Assembly: GCF_900110995.1 (NCBI RefSeq)
Contig: NZ_FOJF01000001.1
Span: 3,694,803-3,758,802, forward strand
Length of the DNA: 64,000 bases
Direction: 5' to 3'
Source of the DNA: Chitinophaga sp. YR573
GTDB taxonomy: Bacteria > Bacteroidota > Bacteroidia > Chitinophagales > Chitinophagaceae
A model generated the notes under the pieces. The model saw only the letters and a program-made list of their open reading frames with translations, was not told where the DNA came from and did not search any database. Positions 52,416 to 59,855 of this stretch are shown in pieces (position 1 is the stretch's first letter; each line of letters starts with the position of its first letter). The translations under genes were made by a program, and so were the position numbers.

Positions 52416-53061
52416 TAAAGTTAAATACCTACTGGTACTGATTGTTATTCTTATTCTGTGCCATTTTACCTGTAGAAAGCTAATTGGTGTCCTTTCTCCA
52501 TCAGATACGGCCACAAGCACCCTGGAACCTGTTCGCAATATTACTGATAACAACGGAAAAATACTCGCCGTGATCAGGTCTCAGGAATTAAAGCTGCTCG
52601 AAAATAAACTACTTATTGATTCTCTTGCTGGTGCTTTAAGGATTAAACCCACAGCAGTAAAATCCATTGAAAGGTACGTAGTAAGAACCGATACTGTAAT
52701 ACGCACAGATGTAAAATACGTCAGAACAGCCGACTCAGTAATTCTCTCAAAGGATGATAGCTATTTGCATCTTTTGGCGGTGGGCAAGGATTCAGGGATC
52801 TCTTATTTCAGACTGAAACATACTGATACAATCTGTCGTGTTGAGGTTATTAAAGCACCTCTACTGAGGCGTGCTTATACCGATATTTACCTCCGTAGCG
52901 CAAGTCCTTATAATACTATTGTATCAGGAAATTCGATAAGGGTAATTTCCCCCCAGCCCTTTCTAACAATAGGTCCTTATATTGGATATGATCCATTTGT
53001 AAATAAGATGTCATTTGGGCTGTCAGTTCAATACCCAGTTATAAAAATATACAAGAAATAA
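52375..53061 (+). CDS. Membrane-anchored protein with periplasmic domain (228 aa), spanin-like candidate
   Basis: The 228 residues comprise one hydrophobic helix (about residues 17-33), then a helical stretch with coiled-coil character (residues 60-100) and a beta-rich C-terminal domain (100-228). The RSASPYNTIVSGNSIRV segment lies near the end. This N-anchored, periplasm-facing layout is compatible with an inner-membrane lysis or surface-modifying protein. It is the last gene of the rightward arm. Its stop is only three bases from the opposing PAPS-reductase-like stop, so the two arms meet here without a terminator between them. Confidence 0.6.
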   Translation: MIQYILRWIQSNGNKVKYLLVLIVILILCHFTCRKLIGVLSPSDTATSTLEPVRNITDNNGKILAVIRSQELKLLENKLLIDSLAGALRIKPTAVKSIERYVVRTDTVIRTDVKYVRTADSVILSKDDSYLHLLAVGKDSGISYFRLKHTDTICRVEVIKAPLLRRAYTDIYLRSASPYNTIVSGNSIRVISPQPFLTIGPYIGYDPFVNKMSFGLSVQYPVIKIYKK

Positions 53062-53064
53062 TTA

Positions 53065-53745
53065 TCATGACAGATATTTTCCTGGTCTCATTGAAAAGTT
53101 GATCTCCTTTTCCAAATCGGCTATAATCCTGTATGCTTCTGGATCATACTGTTTTACTTCAGATAAATCATGATCGTTCATAAAAATACATATCCTACAG
53201 CTGAACCTGCGAAGATGCCTGTAGATAGGATGAAGGGGTATATTCCTTTTTTCCAGGTAATCAAGTACTTCCATTTCATTCCAGTGATGAATCGGAAGCC
53301 AGTCCCAAACAGTTCTTTTGCTATTGGTTAAAGCTTTATTTCTTTTCAGAGGATTTAATTTGCCTCTTGACCTGCTTTCCTGAGCTCTCATTCCCATACA
53401 ATTGATTATTGTAGTGGACTTTATATTCCTGCGAATCCATGTCTGTATAGGGCCTCTTTTTAAGTCTGAGGTGCATTGCCTGGTTGTCGCTGATGGGAAT
53501 TTTCGACGCTTTCGGATCATAGATAAAAAGGTTTTATTTTCATTACGACAAACATCCAGCTGCAAACCCATTAATGCCACAATTTTCTTGCACCACTCTA
53601 CCGCATCTTTATGCTCCCAGCCAGTATCGGCCATAATAATTCTCTTTTTTACTTGAGGGTAGTGCTCACAAAGATAGGCCAGCATTGCAGAGGAGTCTTT
53701 TCCTCCTGAGAAATTGATAACTAATTCAATATTTTGATGTTTCAT
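53065..53745 (-). CDS. PAPS-reductase-like PP-loop ATPase family protein
   Basis: This 226-residue member of the adenine nucleotide alpha-hydrolase superfamily has the PP-loop SGGKDSS at 13-19, which activates ATP or binds PAPS. Later Cys residues (RQCTSDL near 90 and SCRIC near 182-186) are compatible with an Fe-S cluster or catalytic Cys, as in PAPS reductase and the DndC/phosphorothioation proteins. It is encoded at the left end of the minus arm, after a hairpin. Phage members of this family are common and their substrate is mostly unknown. Phosphorothioate DNA modification is possible but the partner Dnd genes are absent here. Confidence 0.82.
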   Translation of the reverse strand: MKHQNIELVINFSGGKDSSAMLAYLCEHYPQVKKRIIMADTGWEHKDAVEWCKKIVALMGLQLDVCRNENKTFLSMIRKRRKFPSATTRQCTSDLKRGPIQTWIRRNIKSTTIINCMGMRAQESRSRGKLNPLKRNKALTNSKRTVWDWLPIHHWNEMEVLDYLEKRNIPLHPIYRHLRRFSCRICIFMNDHDLSEVKQYDPEAYRIIADLEKEINFSMRPGKYLS

Positions 53746-53756
53746 TGGCTATAGAT

Positions 53757-53798
53757 AAAAAAGGCCGATAGCAGGAATAAATCCGCTACCGGCCTTTT
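53757..53798 (-). terminator. Bidirectional hairpin, terminator or leader attenuator
   Basis: GGCCGATAGCAGG (53763-53775) pairs with CCGCTACCGGCC (53783-53794) with one mismatch and a one-base bulge, flanked by A6 on the left and T4 on the right, so it could work in either direction. On the minus strand it ends three bases after the HNH gene stop and 12 bases before the PAPS-reductase-like start. It may terminate the upstream operon partially and control entry into the last gene. Confidence 0.7.
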
Positions 53799-53800
53799 GA

Positions 53801-54151
53801 TTATAATACGAAGACCACGAGGGCCATAAGCTCCTCGAATTTCTTTTTTGCTGCAGGTACTTTATCTATATCCTGCTCAATCTGCTGATGTATCTCAGGC
53901 TTTACCATCATTATATTCCATTTACAATACCGAAACTGGGGATATTTTGCCTTTGGCAATAAATGATGAAACATTGTGGAAAGTGGTTCAGTTCCCAGTG
54001 ATTGGCCAGTTATTTCACAAATCCCGTTGCGTTCCTCCCAGATTTCCTGATAAAATTCACTATCCAGGATATACCTTCCGGATTGCTGTTTCTTTTTTGC
54101 CCGCTGTTTCTCGCTGATTGGCGAGAAGGGTTTATACCGTTTTAATGCCAT
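53801..54151 (-). CDS. HNH-type nuclease-like protein (116 aa)
   Basis: The 116 residues begin with a basic stretch (residues 1-25) followed by a candidate HNH core: C45-E-I-T, then H62-H63 in FHHLLPKAKYPQ, N79 in KWNIM and H88 in EIHQQ. That H-N-H order with the catalytic HH pair suits a small nicking or recombination nuclease such as NinG-type or phage HNH endonucleases. Zinc-binding Cys residues are incomplete. It belongs to an operon with a zinc-ribbon protein and RecA, suggesting a recombination or repair role. Confidence 0.62.
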   Translation of the reverse strand: MALKRYKPFSPISEKQRAKKKQQSGRYILDSEFYQEIWEERNGICEITGQSLGTEPLSTMFHHLLPKAKYPQFRYCKWNIMMVKPEIHQQIEQDIDKVPAAKKKFEELMALVVFVL

Positions 54152-54153
54152 AT

Positions 54154-54540
54154 TTATGCCTCCAGTTCCATACGATATTGCTTTTCACGAATCAGCATTA
54201 CTAGCACTCTTGTGCGTTTCATAGGCATATTGGTCATCAGCCAACTTATCGCTTTATCCAGCCATGCAGTTTTTATATCCTTAAGCCTTAAGACCATCAA
54301 TTTTCCTTCTTTCAGCGCCTTCAGGACGAATCCATATTCCCGGACCGTTTCATAGTCATCCCATACATGCAGGGATATAGGTTGTATCAGATTTATATCA
54401 ACTCCAGAGAATTGTTGGTAGTGTAACCCACCATCAACAGTCGTTTTATTAGAACAACCACAGGTTTTTGCCTCGTGTCTATATTTGGATTCCACCACCA
54501 TGCCACATTTCAGGCATCTGGCTGCATTATATACTAACAT
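54154..54540 (-). CDS. Zinc-ribbon protein (128 aa), DUF7695-like N-terminus
   Basis: The 128 residues have a probable zinc ribbon at the N-terminus: C9 and C12 (ARCLKC) and C27 and C29 (TCGCS), followed by VDGGLHY. That VDGG-containing short ribbon resembles a small DUF family seen in phages and Firmicutes/Bacteroidota. The C-terminal 75 residues are mixed, with a helical, basic end. Its function is unknown, and DNA- or RNA-binding is plausible. It is separated from the HNH gene by only two bases. Confidence 0.65.
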   Translation of the reverse strand: MLVYNAARCLKCGMVVESKYRHEAKTCGCSNKTTVDGGLHYQQFSGVDINLIQPISLHVWDDYETVREYGFVLKALKEGKLMVLRLKDIKTAWLDKAISWLMTNMPMKRTRVLVMLIREKQYRMELEA

Positions 54541-54541
54541 A

Positions 54542-54922
54542 TTATTTGTTGCGTTTTATCACAGTTACTACAATATTGTCTCTCACTTTAACTAAGAAAT
54601 CGTCTACGGGGTAGGTGCCGTTGCCCAGCGTTAGTACCATGTTTTTTAACGAAGGCGTTAAAATCCTGGCTGCCACTTCAGAAGGTGGAAGAGGCTGCAC
54701 TCTCTCAATGAATCGTAGAATAGCATGCTCAGAAACAATAACATTGTTACGTTTCATCAGCCGTAGCATCTTTTCTGTTTTATTAATATTATTGTTGACT
54801 TCTCCTAATTGCTGATTTAGCCCGTTAATTTTAAACAGTATAATATCGCGCTCTCCATTTAGAGAATGCAAATGGGACTGTAGCCCTTTAAGAGAACGAT
54901 TATTCACAACCACGTCATCCAT
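54542..54922 (-). CDS. Coiled-coil protein with small beta-rich C-terminal domain (126 aa)
   Basis: The 126 residues comprise a coiled coil (about residues 10-55, heptad-like Leu and Asn/Lys pattern) and a C-terminal domain starting SEHAILRFIERV, followed by beta strands (residues 95-125). SEHAxxRFxxR-type openings occur in small phage proteins of the RelE/DUF4258-like fold. It could be an RNA-binding or regulatory protein, and toxin activity is not evident. It is two bases from the zinc-ribbon gene and ten from RecA. Confidence 0.62.
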   Translation of the reverse strand: MDDVVVNNRSLKGLQSHLHSLNGERDIILFKINGLNQQLGEVNNNINKTEKMLRLMKRNNVIVSEHAILRFIERVQPLPPSEVAARILTPSLKNMVLTLGNGTYPVDDFLVKVRDNIVVTVIKRNK

Positions 54923-54932
54923 CTCTATCCGT

Positions 54933-55904
54933 TTATTTGAGGTTTATTACTTTGGCTTCCACCTCCCTATAAAGCTCCTCATTATCTTCAAGGAGTTTTC
55001 GCAGCGAATCTTCTCCCTGGCCCAACTGCGATCCTGCATAAGAATACCAGCTTCCGGATTTTTGGATGATATCGGCCTCGACAGCCAGGGCTATCACTTC
55101 TCTTATCCGGCTGATACCTTTTCCCCATTCCAGGTAAACCAAAGCTTCCTTAAAGGGAGCTGCCATTTTGTTTTTTATAATCTTTACTTTGATTTTATTT
55201 CCCCCGCCATCCTTATCCATCTGCGATCTTCTCATATCGATCCTAACAGATGAATAGAATTTAAGCGCTTCCCCTCCAGATCCAGTCTCCGGTGACCCAT
55301 ATAGTACGCCAACTTTTATACGTATCTGATTTATGAAAATGATAAGAGTGCCTGTTTTCTCTGCTATCGGAACAAGCATCCTGAGCGCCTGTGACATCAT
55401 CCATGCCTGTCTGCCAATATTACTGTCGCCAACTTCTCCTTCCAGTTCTTTTTTAGGAACTAGGGCAGACACAGAATCGACAACTATTACTCCCAGTCGG
55501 CCAGATTCAGTTAAAGTTTTAACAATATTTAATGCCTGCTCCCCATAATCGGGCTGACTAATAAATAAGGTATTAATATCCACGCCCAGGCTTTTTGCAT
55601 AATTTGTATCCAGTGCGTGTTCCATATCTATATAGGCAGCAGATAGCCCCATACTTTGGGCGCAGGCAACAGTTTGCAGACACACCGTTGTCTTGCCAGC
55701 ACTTTCCGGTGCTAATATTTCGACAATTCTTCCCCGGGGTAAACCATTAATGCCTATTGCCTGATCAATTAATAAACTGCCGGTACTGACAACCGGAACA
55801 ATAGCTCCTTTTTCATTGGCAGTAATAATGGTGCCTTTGCCATATGTTTTATTAATCCTTAACATCACTTCCTGCAGCGCAGGGCCTTTCTCTTCAGAAA
55901 TCAT
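54933..55904 (-). CDS. recA: RecA recombinase
   Basis: This 323-residue recombinase binds ssDNA and promotes strand exchange. The Walker A motif is APESAGKTT (residues 65-73), in place of the usual GPESSGKTT. The YIDMEHALD segment (91-99), the VDSVSALVP strand (142-150) and the L2 region QIRIKVGVLYGSPETGSGGE, with its conserved Arg and Glu positions, are all recognisable. It is shorter at the C-terminus than E. coli RecA. An in-frame ATG follows TTAACCC (55911-55917) closely. A small hairpin (55934-55939 with 55944-55949) lies upstream. Nearby nuclease genes suggest a phage recombination or replication-restart module. Confidence 0.93.
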   Translation of the reverse strand: MISEEKGPALQEVMLRINKTYGKGTIITANEKGAIVPVVSTGSLLIDQAIGINGLPRGRIVEILAPESAGKTTVCLQTVACAQSMGLSAAYIDMEHALDTNYAKSLGVDINTLFISQPDYGEQALNIVKTLTESGRLGVIVVDSVSALVPKKELEGEVGDSNIGRQAWMMSQALRMLVPIAEKTGTLIIFINQIRIKVGVLYGSPETGSGGEALKFYSSVRIDMRRSQMDKDGGGNKIKVKIIKNKMAAPFKEALVYLEWGKGISRIREVIALAVEADIIQKSGSWYSYAGSQLGQGEDSLRKLLEDNEELYREVEAKVINLK

Positions 55905-55910
55905 TTTACT

Positions 55911-55917
55911 GGGTTAA
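55911..55917 (-). promoter_or_regulatory. TTAACCC leader motif upstream of RecA
   Basis: On the minus strand this reads TTAACCC six bases before the RecA ATG, the same element seen before capsid, tail and cargo genes on the plus strand. This shows the motif is not limited to the structural arm. Its role is unknown. Confidence 0.35.
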
Positions 55918-56011
55918 GTTTGGGTCTTACCGGAAGTGCGCCGGCACTTAAAAAAGGGGATCTATATTATTGGATTACAAAATGGGATCAGTAAAGGGGA
56001 ATATGCTGTGA

Positions 56012-56431
56012 TTATTTATCCAGATAATATGTATGATTTTTTTCGATAAATTCCATTATTTCCAATAGCACTATACTGGTTAATGGCTCGCTTTCTAACT
56101 GATTTTCAAATTTCCGATAGGAGTTTATGATGGTAGTATGTTCTTTGCCGGTATATCCTGCCAGCTTCAGAAGGGAATAGCCTGCCTTTACCATGATAAA
56201 GTATATCAATCCACGCCTGAAAATAAATTGAGATCTGCGTGATTCTGTAAAGACTTGCTCCCAGCTCCAGTCAGCGGCATCCAATATCATATTTATAACA
56301 ATGGGCATTTCAATCTGAATCGGTAGCTGGCATGCTGACTCCCACCTGCTGCATACAGTGATCTTGAGATTTTTCCCTGTCTTAGTGGTAAAATCCTTTT
56401 TGTATCCGGCTATAAGATCATACTCTTTCAT
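56012..56431 (-). CDS. Stand-alone DnaA domain IV-like protein (139 aa)
   Basis: The last 75 residues resemble DnaA domain IV, the DnaA-box-binding helix-turn-helix: RRSQFIFRRGLIYFI, then GYSLLKLAGYTGKEHTTIINSYRKFENQL, with HTT at 98-100 as in the DnaA signature (DHTT near the recognition helix). The AAA+ and oligomerisation domains are absent, so this is a DNA-binding part only. It could bind phage origin DnaA boxes or compete with host DnaA. Its start overlaps the neighbouring gene by 14 bases. The call is by motif and is fairly convincing. Confidence 0.72.
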   Translation of the reverse strand: MKEYDLIAGYKKDFTTKTGKNLKITVCSRWESACQLPIQIEMPIVINMILDAADWSWEQVFTESRRSQFIFRRGLIYFIMVKAGYSLLKLAGYTGKEHTTIINSYRKFENQLESEPLTSIVLLEIMEFIEKNHTYYLDK

Positions 56432-56798
56432 TGTGATGAGCTATCGGGTTACTTTCAAGGATTTGAAATGCTGCTAACATACCTTCTTCCTCCGCCAGTA
56501 TTCTGTCTCCATATTTTTTCTCATGGACAGAGACTACATCAGAGGTTACTTTGTATTGCCAGATACCATCAGCCTCCCAGAGGACACATATCCGTATTTG
56601 TATTTCATCAAAAAAATCGTAGAGAAATCTTCCTGGGCTGTTAAATAACAATGCTCTGATAGATCGTTCAATATCTTTTATTGAAAAATCTATACTCGGG
56701 ATAGTTGATATCTGCGATTTTTCTTCATACCATTTGAGCATCCTATTATAGGCACCAGGACAATTTTCTATTATATAGTTCACTTTTGCTGCGTCCAT
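56418..56798 (-). CDS. Hypothetical protein (126 aa) in replication operon
   Basis: The ATG at 56798 overlaps the stop of the preceding gene (TGATG), and the GTG one codon upstream is less likely. The 126 residues are soluble and mixed alpha/beta, with an aromatic-rich middle (RFLYDFFDEIQIRICVLWEADGIWQYK). No family is recognised. The position between a DNA-binding protein and nucleases suggests a replication or recombination accessory role, but no motif supports a specific function. Confidence 0.62.
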   Translation of the reverse strand: MDAAKVNYIIENCPGAYNRMLKWYEEKSQISTIPSIDFSIKDIERSIRALLFNSPGRFLYDFFDEIQIRICVLWEADGIWQYKVTSDVVSVHEKKYGDRILAEEEGMLAAFQILESNPIAHHNERV

Positions 56799-57361
56799 CA
56801 CTGTTTATTTAATTTTTTACGGATTGACTCAATATTTAGTGTTTCTCGCTTTATATCTGGAATAGACCAACATTCGTCCGCAAGTACGTCATCAACTATT
56901 TCTTCCATCGTTGCGATAAAAGCGGGAACTTTAAATATTACCATTAGCTGCAATGACATGTTAACAACATTGGATCCATCCGGTGATTTTTCATAAGCAG
57001 GAAGAAGAGGGACATATTCCGGGCTGAACTTAGAATACTCTCCTTTTATAAATCGCCGGTATACCCTTTCGAAACTGGTTGGAAATTTATAAACAAGGAC
57101 AACAAATCCGCCGGCATAATCATAGTCGGCCAGGATTCCAGTATTGTCTTTATATTCTTTATCTACAAATTCCTGAAAGCTTTCAAATTCAGGTGGCATA
57201 AAAAGCAGGTATACAGGATATTTACAAGGAGCATCCTTTCCGGTTTCTTTCAGGAAACCGTTAATGAATCCGTACTTACTCTTTACATCTTCTACATTAA
57301 TACTCAACCCCGGCACCAGAAACAACGTTGTGTTTGTTGATTTCCCCACTATCATCAGCAT
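56798..57361 (-). CDS. Hypothetical protein (187 aa) in replication operon
   Basis: This 187-residue protein is soluble and mixed alpha/beta, with aromatic and Lys-rich segments. The best ATG overlaps the end of the preceding nuclease gene by 65 bases (59 from the second Met). A later TTG near 57310 would reduce the overlap to about ten bases, so the true start is uncertain. No enzymatic motif is seen. The stop overlaps the start of the next gene. Confidence 0.58.
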   Translation of the reverse strand: MLMIVGKSTNTTLFLVPGLSINVEDVKSKYGFINGFLKETGKDAPCKYPVYLLFMPPEFESFQEFVDKEYKDNTGILADYDYAGGFVVLVYKFPTSFERVYRRFIKGEYSKFSPEYVPLLPAYEKSPDGSNVVNMSLQLMVIFKVPAFIATMEEIVDDVLADECWSIPDIKRETLNIESIRKKLNKQ

Positions 57362-58403
57362 AAATTTTTATGGTACAATCACCTTTGTTTTCAAAATTTC
57401 GCATAGATATATCCCAGATTTCTGAGTCTCTATGCCATTTAAGGGCTGAAATGGCTTCGTTGACACCCATATACCATTTGTTTCCATCGGCAAATCCATC
57501 TCTGGCATTAATCATGTTTCCTTTTCCGATTCTGAAAATAAGAGGAGCAATTTGGGCTTTAGAATGAGCGACAATAAACCGCATGGGTATGATGCGATAA
57601 TTTCCATATCCATTTTCTTTTGCCCACTGGCGAATGGCCATGTAATACAGAAATGCCTGTATGTAGTATCTGAATTTGCGATAGGAGAAGTTAAATAGCT
57701 CAACATCGAAAGTGACCTTCAGGTCAAATATTTCAATAATTTTCAAGTCATGATCTACGGAGACCATATCCAATTTGGACTTCATTTTTATTCCCAGATA
57801 TTCATAGAGTACTACCAGCTGATAGTGAATATTATATCTTTCGTTAGACTTACGACATACGATATTTGACGTTTTCCAATGTTTCTGAAGCTGCGCTATA
57901 CAATTGTCTGCATATTTCAGGTCGGTAGGTCCTACCAGATATTTGTCAGAATTGGCCAGCATTTCTTTATAGTAACGTTCCTGTTCACTACCCTCAAACT
58001 CCATAAGAACTGTTTCATACGACGTTTTCTTGAGTTTTTCTCTAATACCCTTTGAATTGAACGCGACTGCATTGAAGGCATCGGCTAATAATTCAGTAAA
58101 ATCCCTCGTAACAACCCCTTCCGGTGATAGAGCAGCAATGGTATAATTGTACAATTTTTCTATTACCTCACCCATTTGTCCCTTAGGCTTATTATTTGTT
58201 GCCTCTTTAAATAATTCATGATAAACATCCGGCGTCCAAAGTTTAGTTTCTACCAATGTTCCAAATGTCATATCATAGGTTTGCTCCTCCACTTTTCTTA
58301 TTCTCAGCTCATGTTTTTCATAGTATTTCCACCGGTCTTCTATAAAATCTTTCAGTGAACTGTACGATAATCTGTTTATCGCCCTATACTCTCTTTCTGT
58401 CAT
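57297..58403 (-). CDS. PD-(D/E)XK exonuclease-like protein (368 aa)
   Basis: A nuclease of the RecB/Cas4/lambda-exonuclease type is suggested by YLGIKMKSKLDMVSVDH, then a hydrophobic strand and FDLKV (D-x-K at the core), followed by a Tyr/Gln-rich helix (YYIQAFLYYM) that matches the QxxY-type motif. The opening INRLSYSSLKDFIED is typical of phage Cas4/RecB-like nucleases. The first in-frame ATG at 58487 lies inside the upstream gene, so the ATG at 58403, just before that conserved opening, is preferred. It probably processes ends for RecA-mediated recombination or replication. Confidence 0.78.
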   Translation of the reverse strand: MTEREYRAINRLSYSSLKDFIEDRWKYYEKHELRIRKVEEQTYDMTFGTLVETKLWTPDVYHELFKEATNNKPKGQMGEVIEKLYNYTIAALSPEGVVTRDFTELLADAFNAVAFNSKGIREKLKKTSYETVLMEFEGSEQERYYKEMLANSDKYLVGPTDLKYADNCIAQLQKHWKTSNIVCRKSNERYNIHYQLVVLYEYLGIKMKSKLDMVSVDHDLKIIEIFDLKVTFDVELFNFSYRKFRYYIQAFLYYMAIRQWAKENGYGNYRIIPMRFIVAHSKAQIAPLIFRIGKGNMINARDGFADGNKWYMGVNEAISALKWHRDSEIWDISMRNFENKGDCTIKIYADDSGEINKHNVVSGAGVEY

Positions 58404-58425
58404 CACTATTAGTTTTATCAGATGA

Positions 58426-58713
58426 TCAATTATATACCACAGTGGATATTGTATTGGGGAAAACCTCCATAAGTTCTTCTTCATCAAGAATGTCGGGCCA
58501 GCTATTTTCCGCCCTCGTTCTGTGTTTTACATGCTTCCAGAACACGCCGGTATAGTAAAATATGTCGGCCTTTTCCTCAGTTTGCCTCCCCTCAATCTCC
58601 TTCCAGTTTCCTTTTGAAATTATAGATAGTCCCATCTGCGGAACAGGTTTGCAGGTCATTATTCCATATCTGATCATATCAGGGAGGTCTGCGAGTCTTA
58701 GAATGTTTCTCAT
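58426..58713 (-). CDS. Hypothetical protein (95 aa)
   Basis: This 95-residue protein overlaps the upstream gene by four bases (ATGA) and ends 22 bases before the nuclease start. It is soluble, with an aromatic centre (YYTGVFWKH) and an acidic end. No conserved motif is recognised. Its consistent operon position suggests it is real and accessory to the nucleases. Confidence 0.62.
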   Translation of the reverse strand: MRNILRLADLPDMIRYGIMTCKPVPQMGLSIISKGNWKEIEGRQTEEKADIFYYTGVFWKHVKHRTRAENSWPDILDEEELMEVFPNTISTVVYN

Positions 58714-59201
58714 GTTTCAAAAAATTTATTTCTTATGCAAAAAGCCATCAGCCGGCACCAATCATCAAACATCATGGAAACAATGTGATGCTCCGGTGCT
58801 CGTCCGTCCAGCTTGTGAAATAAAAAAGTCATCCTACTATGAATTGGATCATCACCAGGGAAATTTTTAATAAGCTGTTCCTTTATATTTTTGAATATTT
58901 CTTCCGGCTTAGGTCTCGACTTTCGATACCCGGTTTTGAGTGAAGCATTAAAAGGAATGCCGCTTAAATCAATACCGGAATTATCGAGCAGTCGGGACGC
59001 TTGCCTGGAAGTTTTACAATAATTAAAGGCAAATAAATCCCTGAGTTGTTTTGCAACCCATCTTTCGTAAGTATTTCCTTTCTGTTTACTGTTAATACGC
59101 TGCTTCCTTGGATATGCAGCATCATCTACGAGGGTAGATTTTTTCGGGGTTTTCAATGGATAGGGGGGATTAACTAAATAAAAGTAGGATAATGATTTCA
59201 T
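58710..59201 (-). CDS. Hjc-like / PD-(D/E)XK endonuclease (163 aa)
   Basis: The 163 residues have a core of KGNTYERWVAKQLRDLF (E46), then SRQASRLLDNSGIDLSG (D78) and FNASLK (K89), the E...D...(x)xK order of Holliday-junction resolvase-like PD-(D/E)XK enzymes. It may resolve recombination intermediates or branches before packaging. The N-terminal 35 residues are basic and Pro-rich. The stop overlaps the next start. It is a likely partner of RecA and of the Cas4/RecB-like nuclease. Confidence 0.72.
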   Translation of the reverse strand: MKSLSYFYLVNPPYPLKTPKKSTLVDDAAYPRKQRINSKQKGNTYERWVAKQLRDLFAFNYCKTSRQASRLLDNSGIDLSGIPFNASLKTGYRKSRPKPEEIFKNIKEQLIKNFPGDDPIHSRMTFLFHKLDGRAPEHHIVSMMFDDWCRLMAFCIRNKFFET

Positions 59202-59208
59202 TATTTTA

Positions 59209-59844
59209 CTACTCTATAACCTGGGAGATTAAAACGTTTTCTATTACATCGGTCGTAAACTTTTCAATGTATTCCTTACGCTCTTCCATTGTGGAGAAAT
59301 AAGGGACTTTCAAATGAACAAAGGACTCATATTCAGGGTTTTTTGTAAAGTGAAGGTTTATGGTTTGACCTTTGTATAGTTTTCTGAATTTAGCATACAA
59401 CGTTTTAAACTCTTTCTGTTTCTCAAATTTATTGCTGATTACAAGCGTAAAATGTTTGGATATGTGATCTGGTAACAGTTCAGTGAACTCCATATAAAAA
59501 TGATAGAATTCTTCAGTAACAGTGAGCATTGCAAGGATATTAAACTCGCTATCCATGATGATGCCTTTGCCGACATAATAAACTCTGTTTCTAATTGGAA
59601 TTTTAATGATTTCAGATCCGTCCTGAAAAATCTGAATGACAATATCAGTATCAAATAATCTCTTGTAGCCATTTGGGCCGCTAGGAAGCGTTAAGTATCC
59701 CAGTGATGTAAAACATAGAATAAAGGGTATTCTATTGCCCGCAGAAGCAATGAATTTGCATGAATTTGAAATTGTCTGATCTGGAACCAAACTGATAGTT
59801 CTTTCACCTATCCGAATTGTTGATAGAAAATTTTGGTTCACCAT
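59209..59844 (-). CDS. Uncharacterised protein next to ubiquitin-like module (211 aa)
   Basis: This 211-residue protein is beta-rich in the first half with a helical C-terminus (residues 140-205, Lys/Glu-rich). No catalytic Cys pattern, zinc ribbon or known domain was found. It follows the E1-like gene with an 11-base gap and precedes the Hjc-like gene by seven bases, so it may be the last member of the ubiquitin-like module or a first member of the nuclease set. A role as a conjugation target or adaptor is an untested guess. Confidence 0.6.
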   Translation of the reverse strand: MVNQNFLSTIRIGERTISLVPDQTISNSCKFIASAGNRIPFILCFTSLGYLTLPSGPNGYKRLFDTDIVIQIFQDGSEIIKIPIRNRVYYVGKGIIMDSEFNILAMLTVTEEFYHFYMEFTELLPDHISKHFTLVISNKFEKQKEFKTLYAKFRKLYKGQTINLHFTKNPEYESFVHLKVPYFSTMEERKEYIEKFTTDVIENVLISQVIE

Positions 59845-59855
59845 GACTTTAATAT

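Noticed and set aside
55934..55949. Small hairpin AAGTGC/GCACTT upstream of RecA as a terminator
   Set aside because: On the transcribed minus strand the T-rich run comes before the stem, not after it, so it cannot work as a terminator for that direction. It could be an operator, but nothing supports that.
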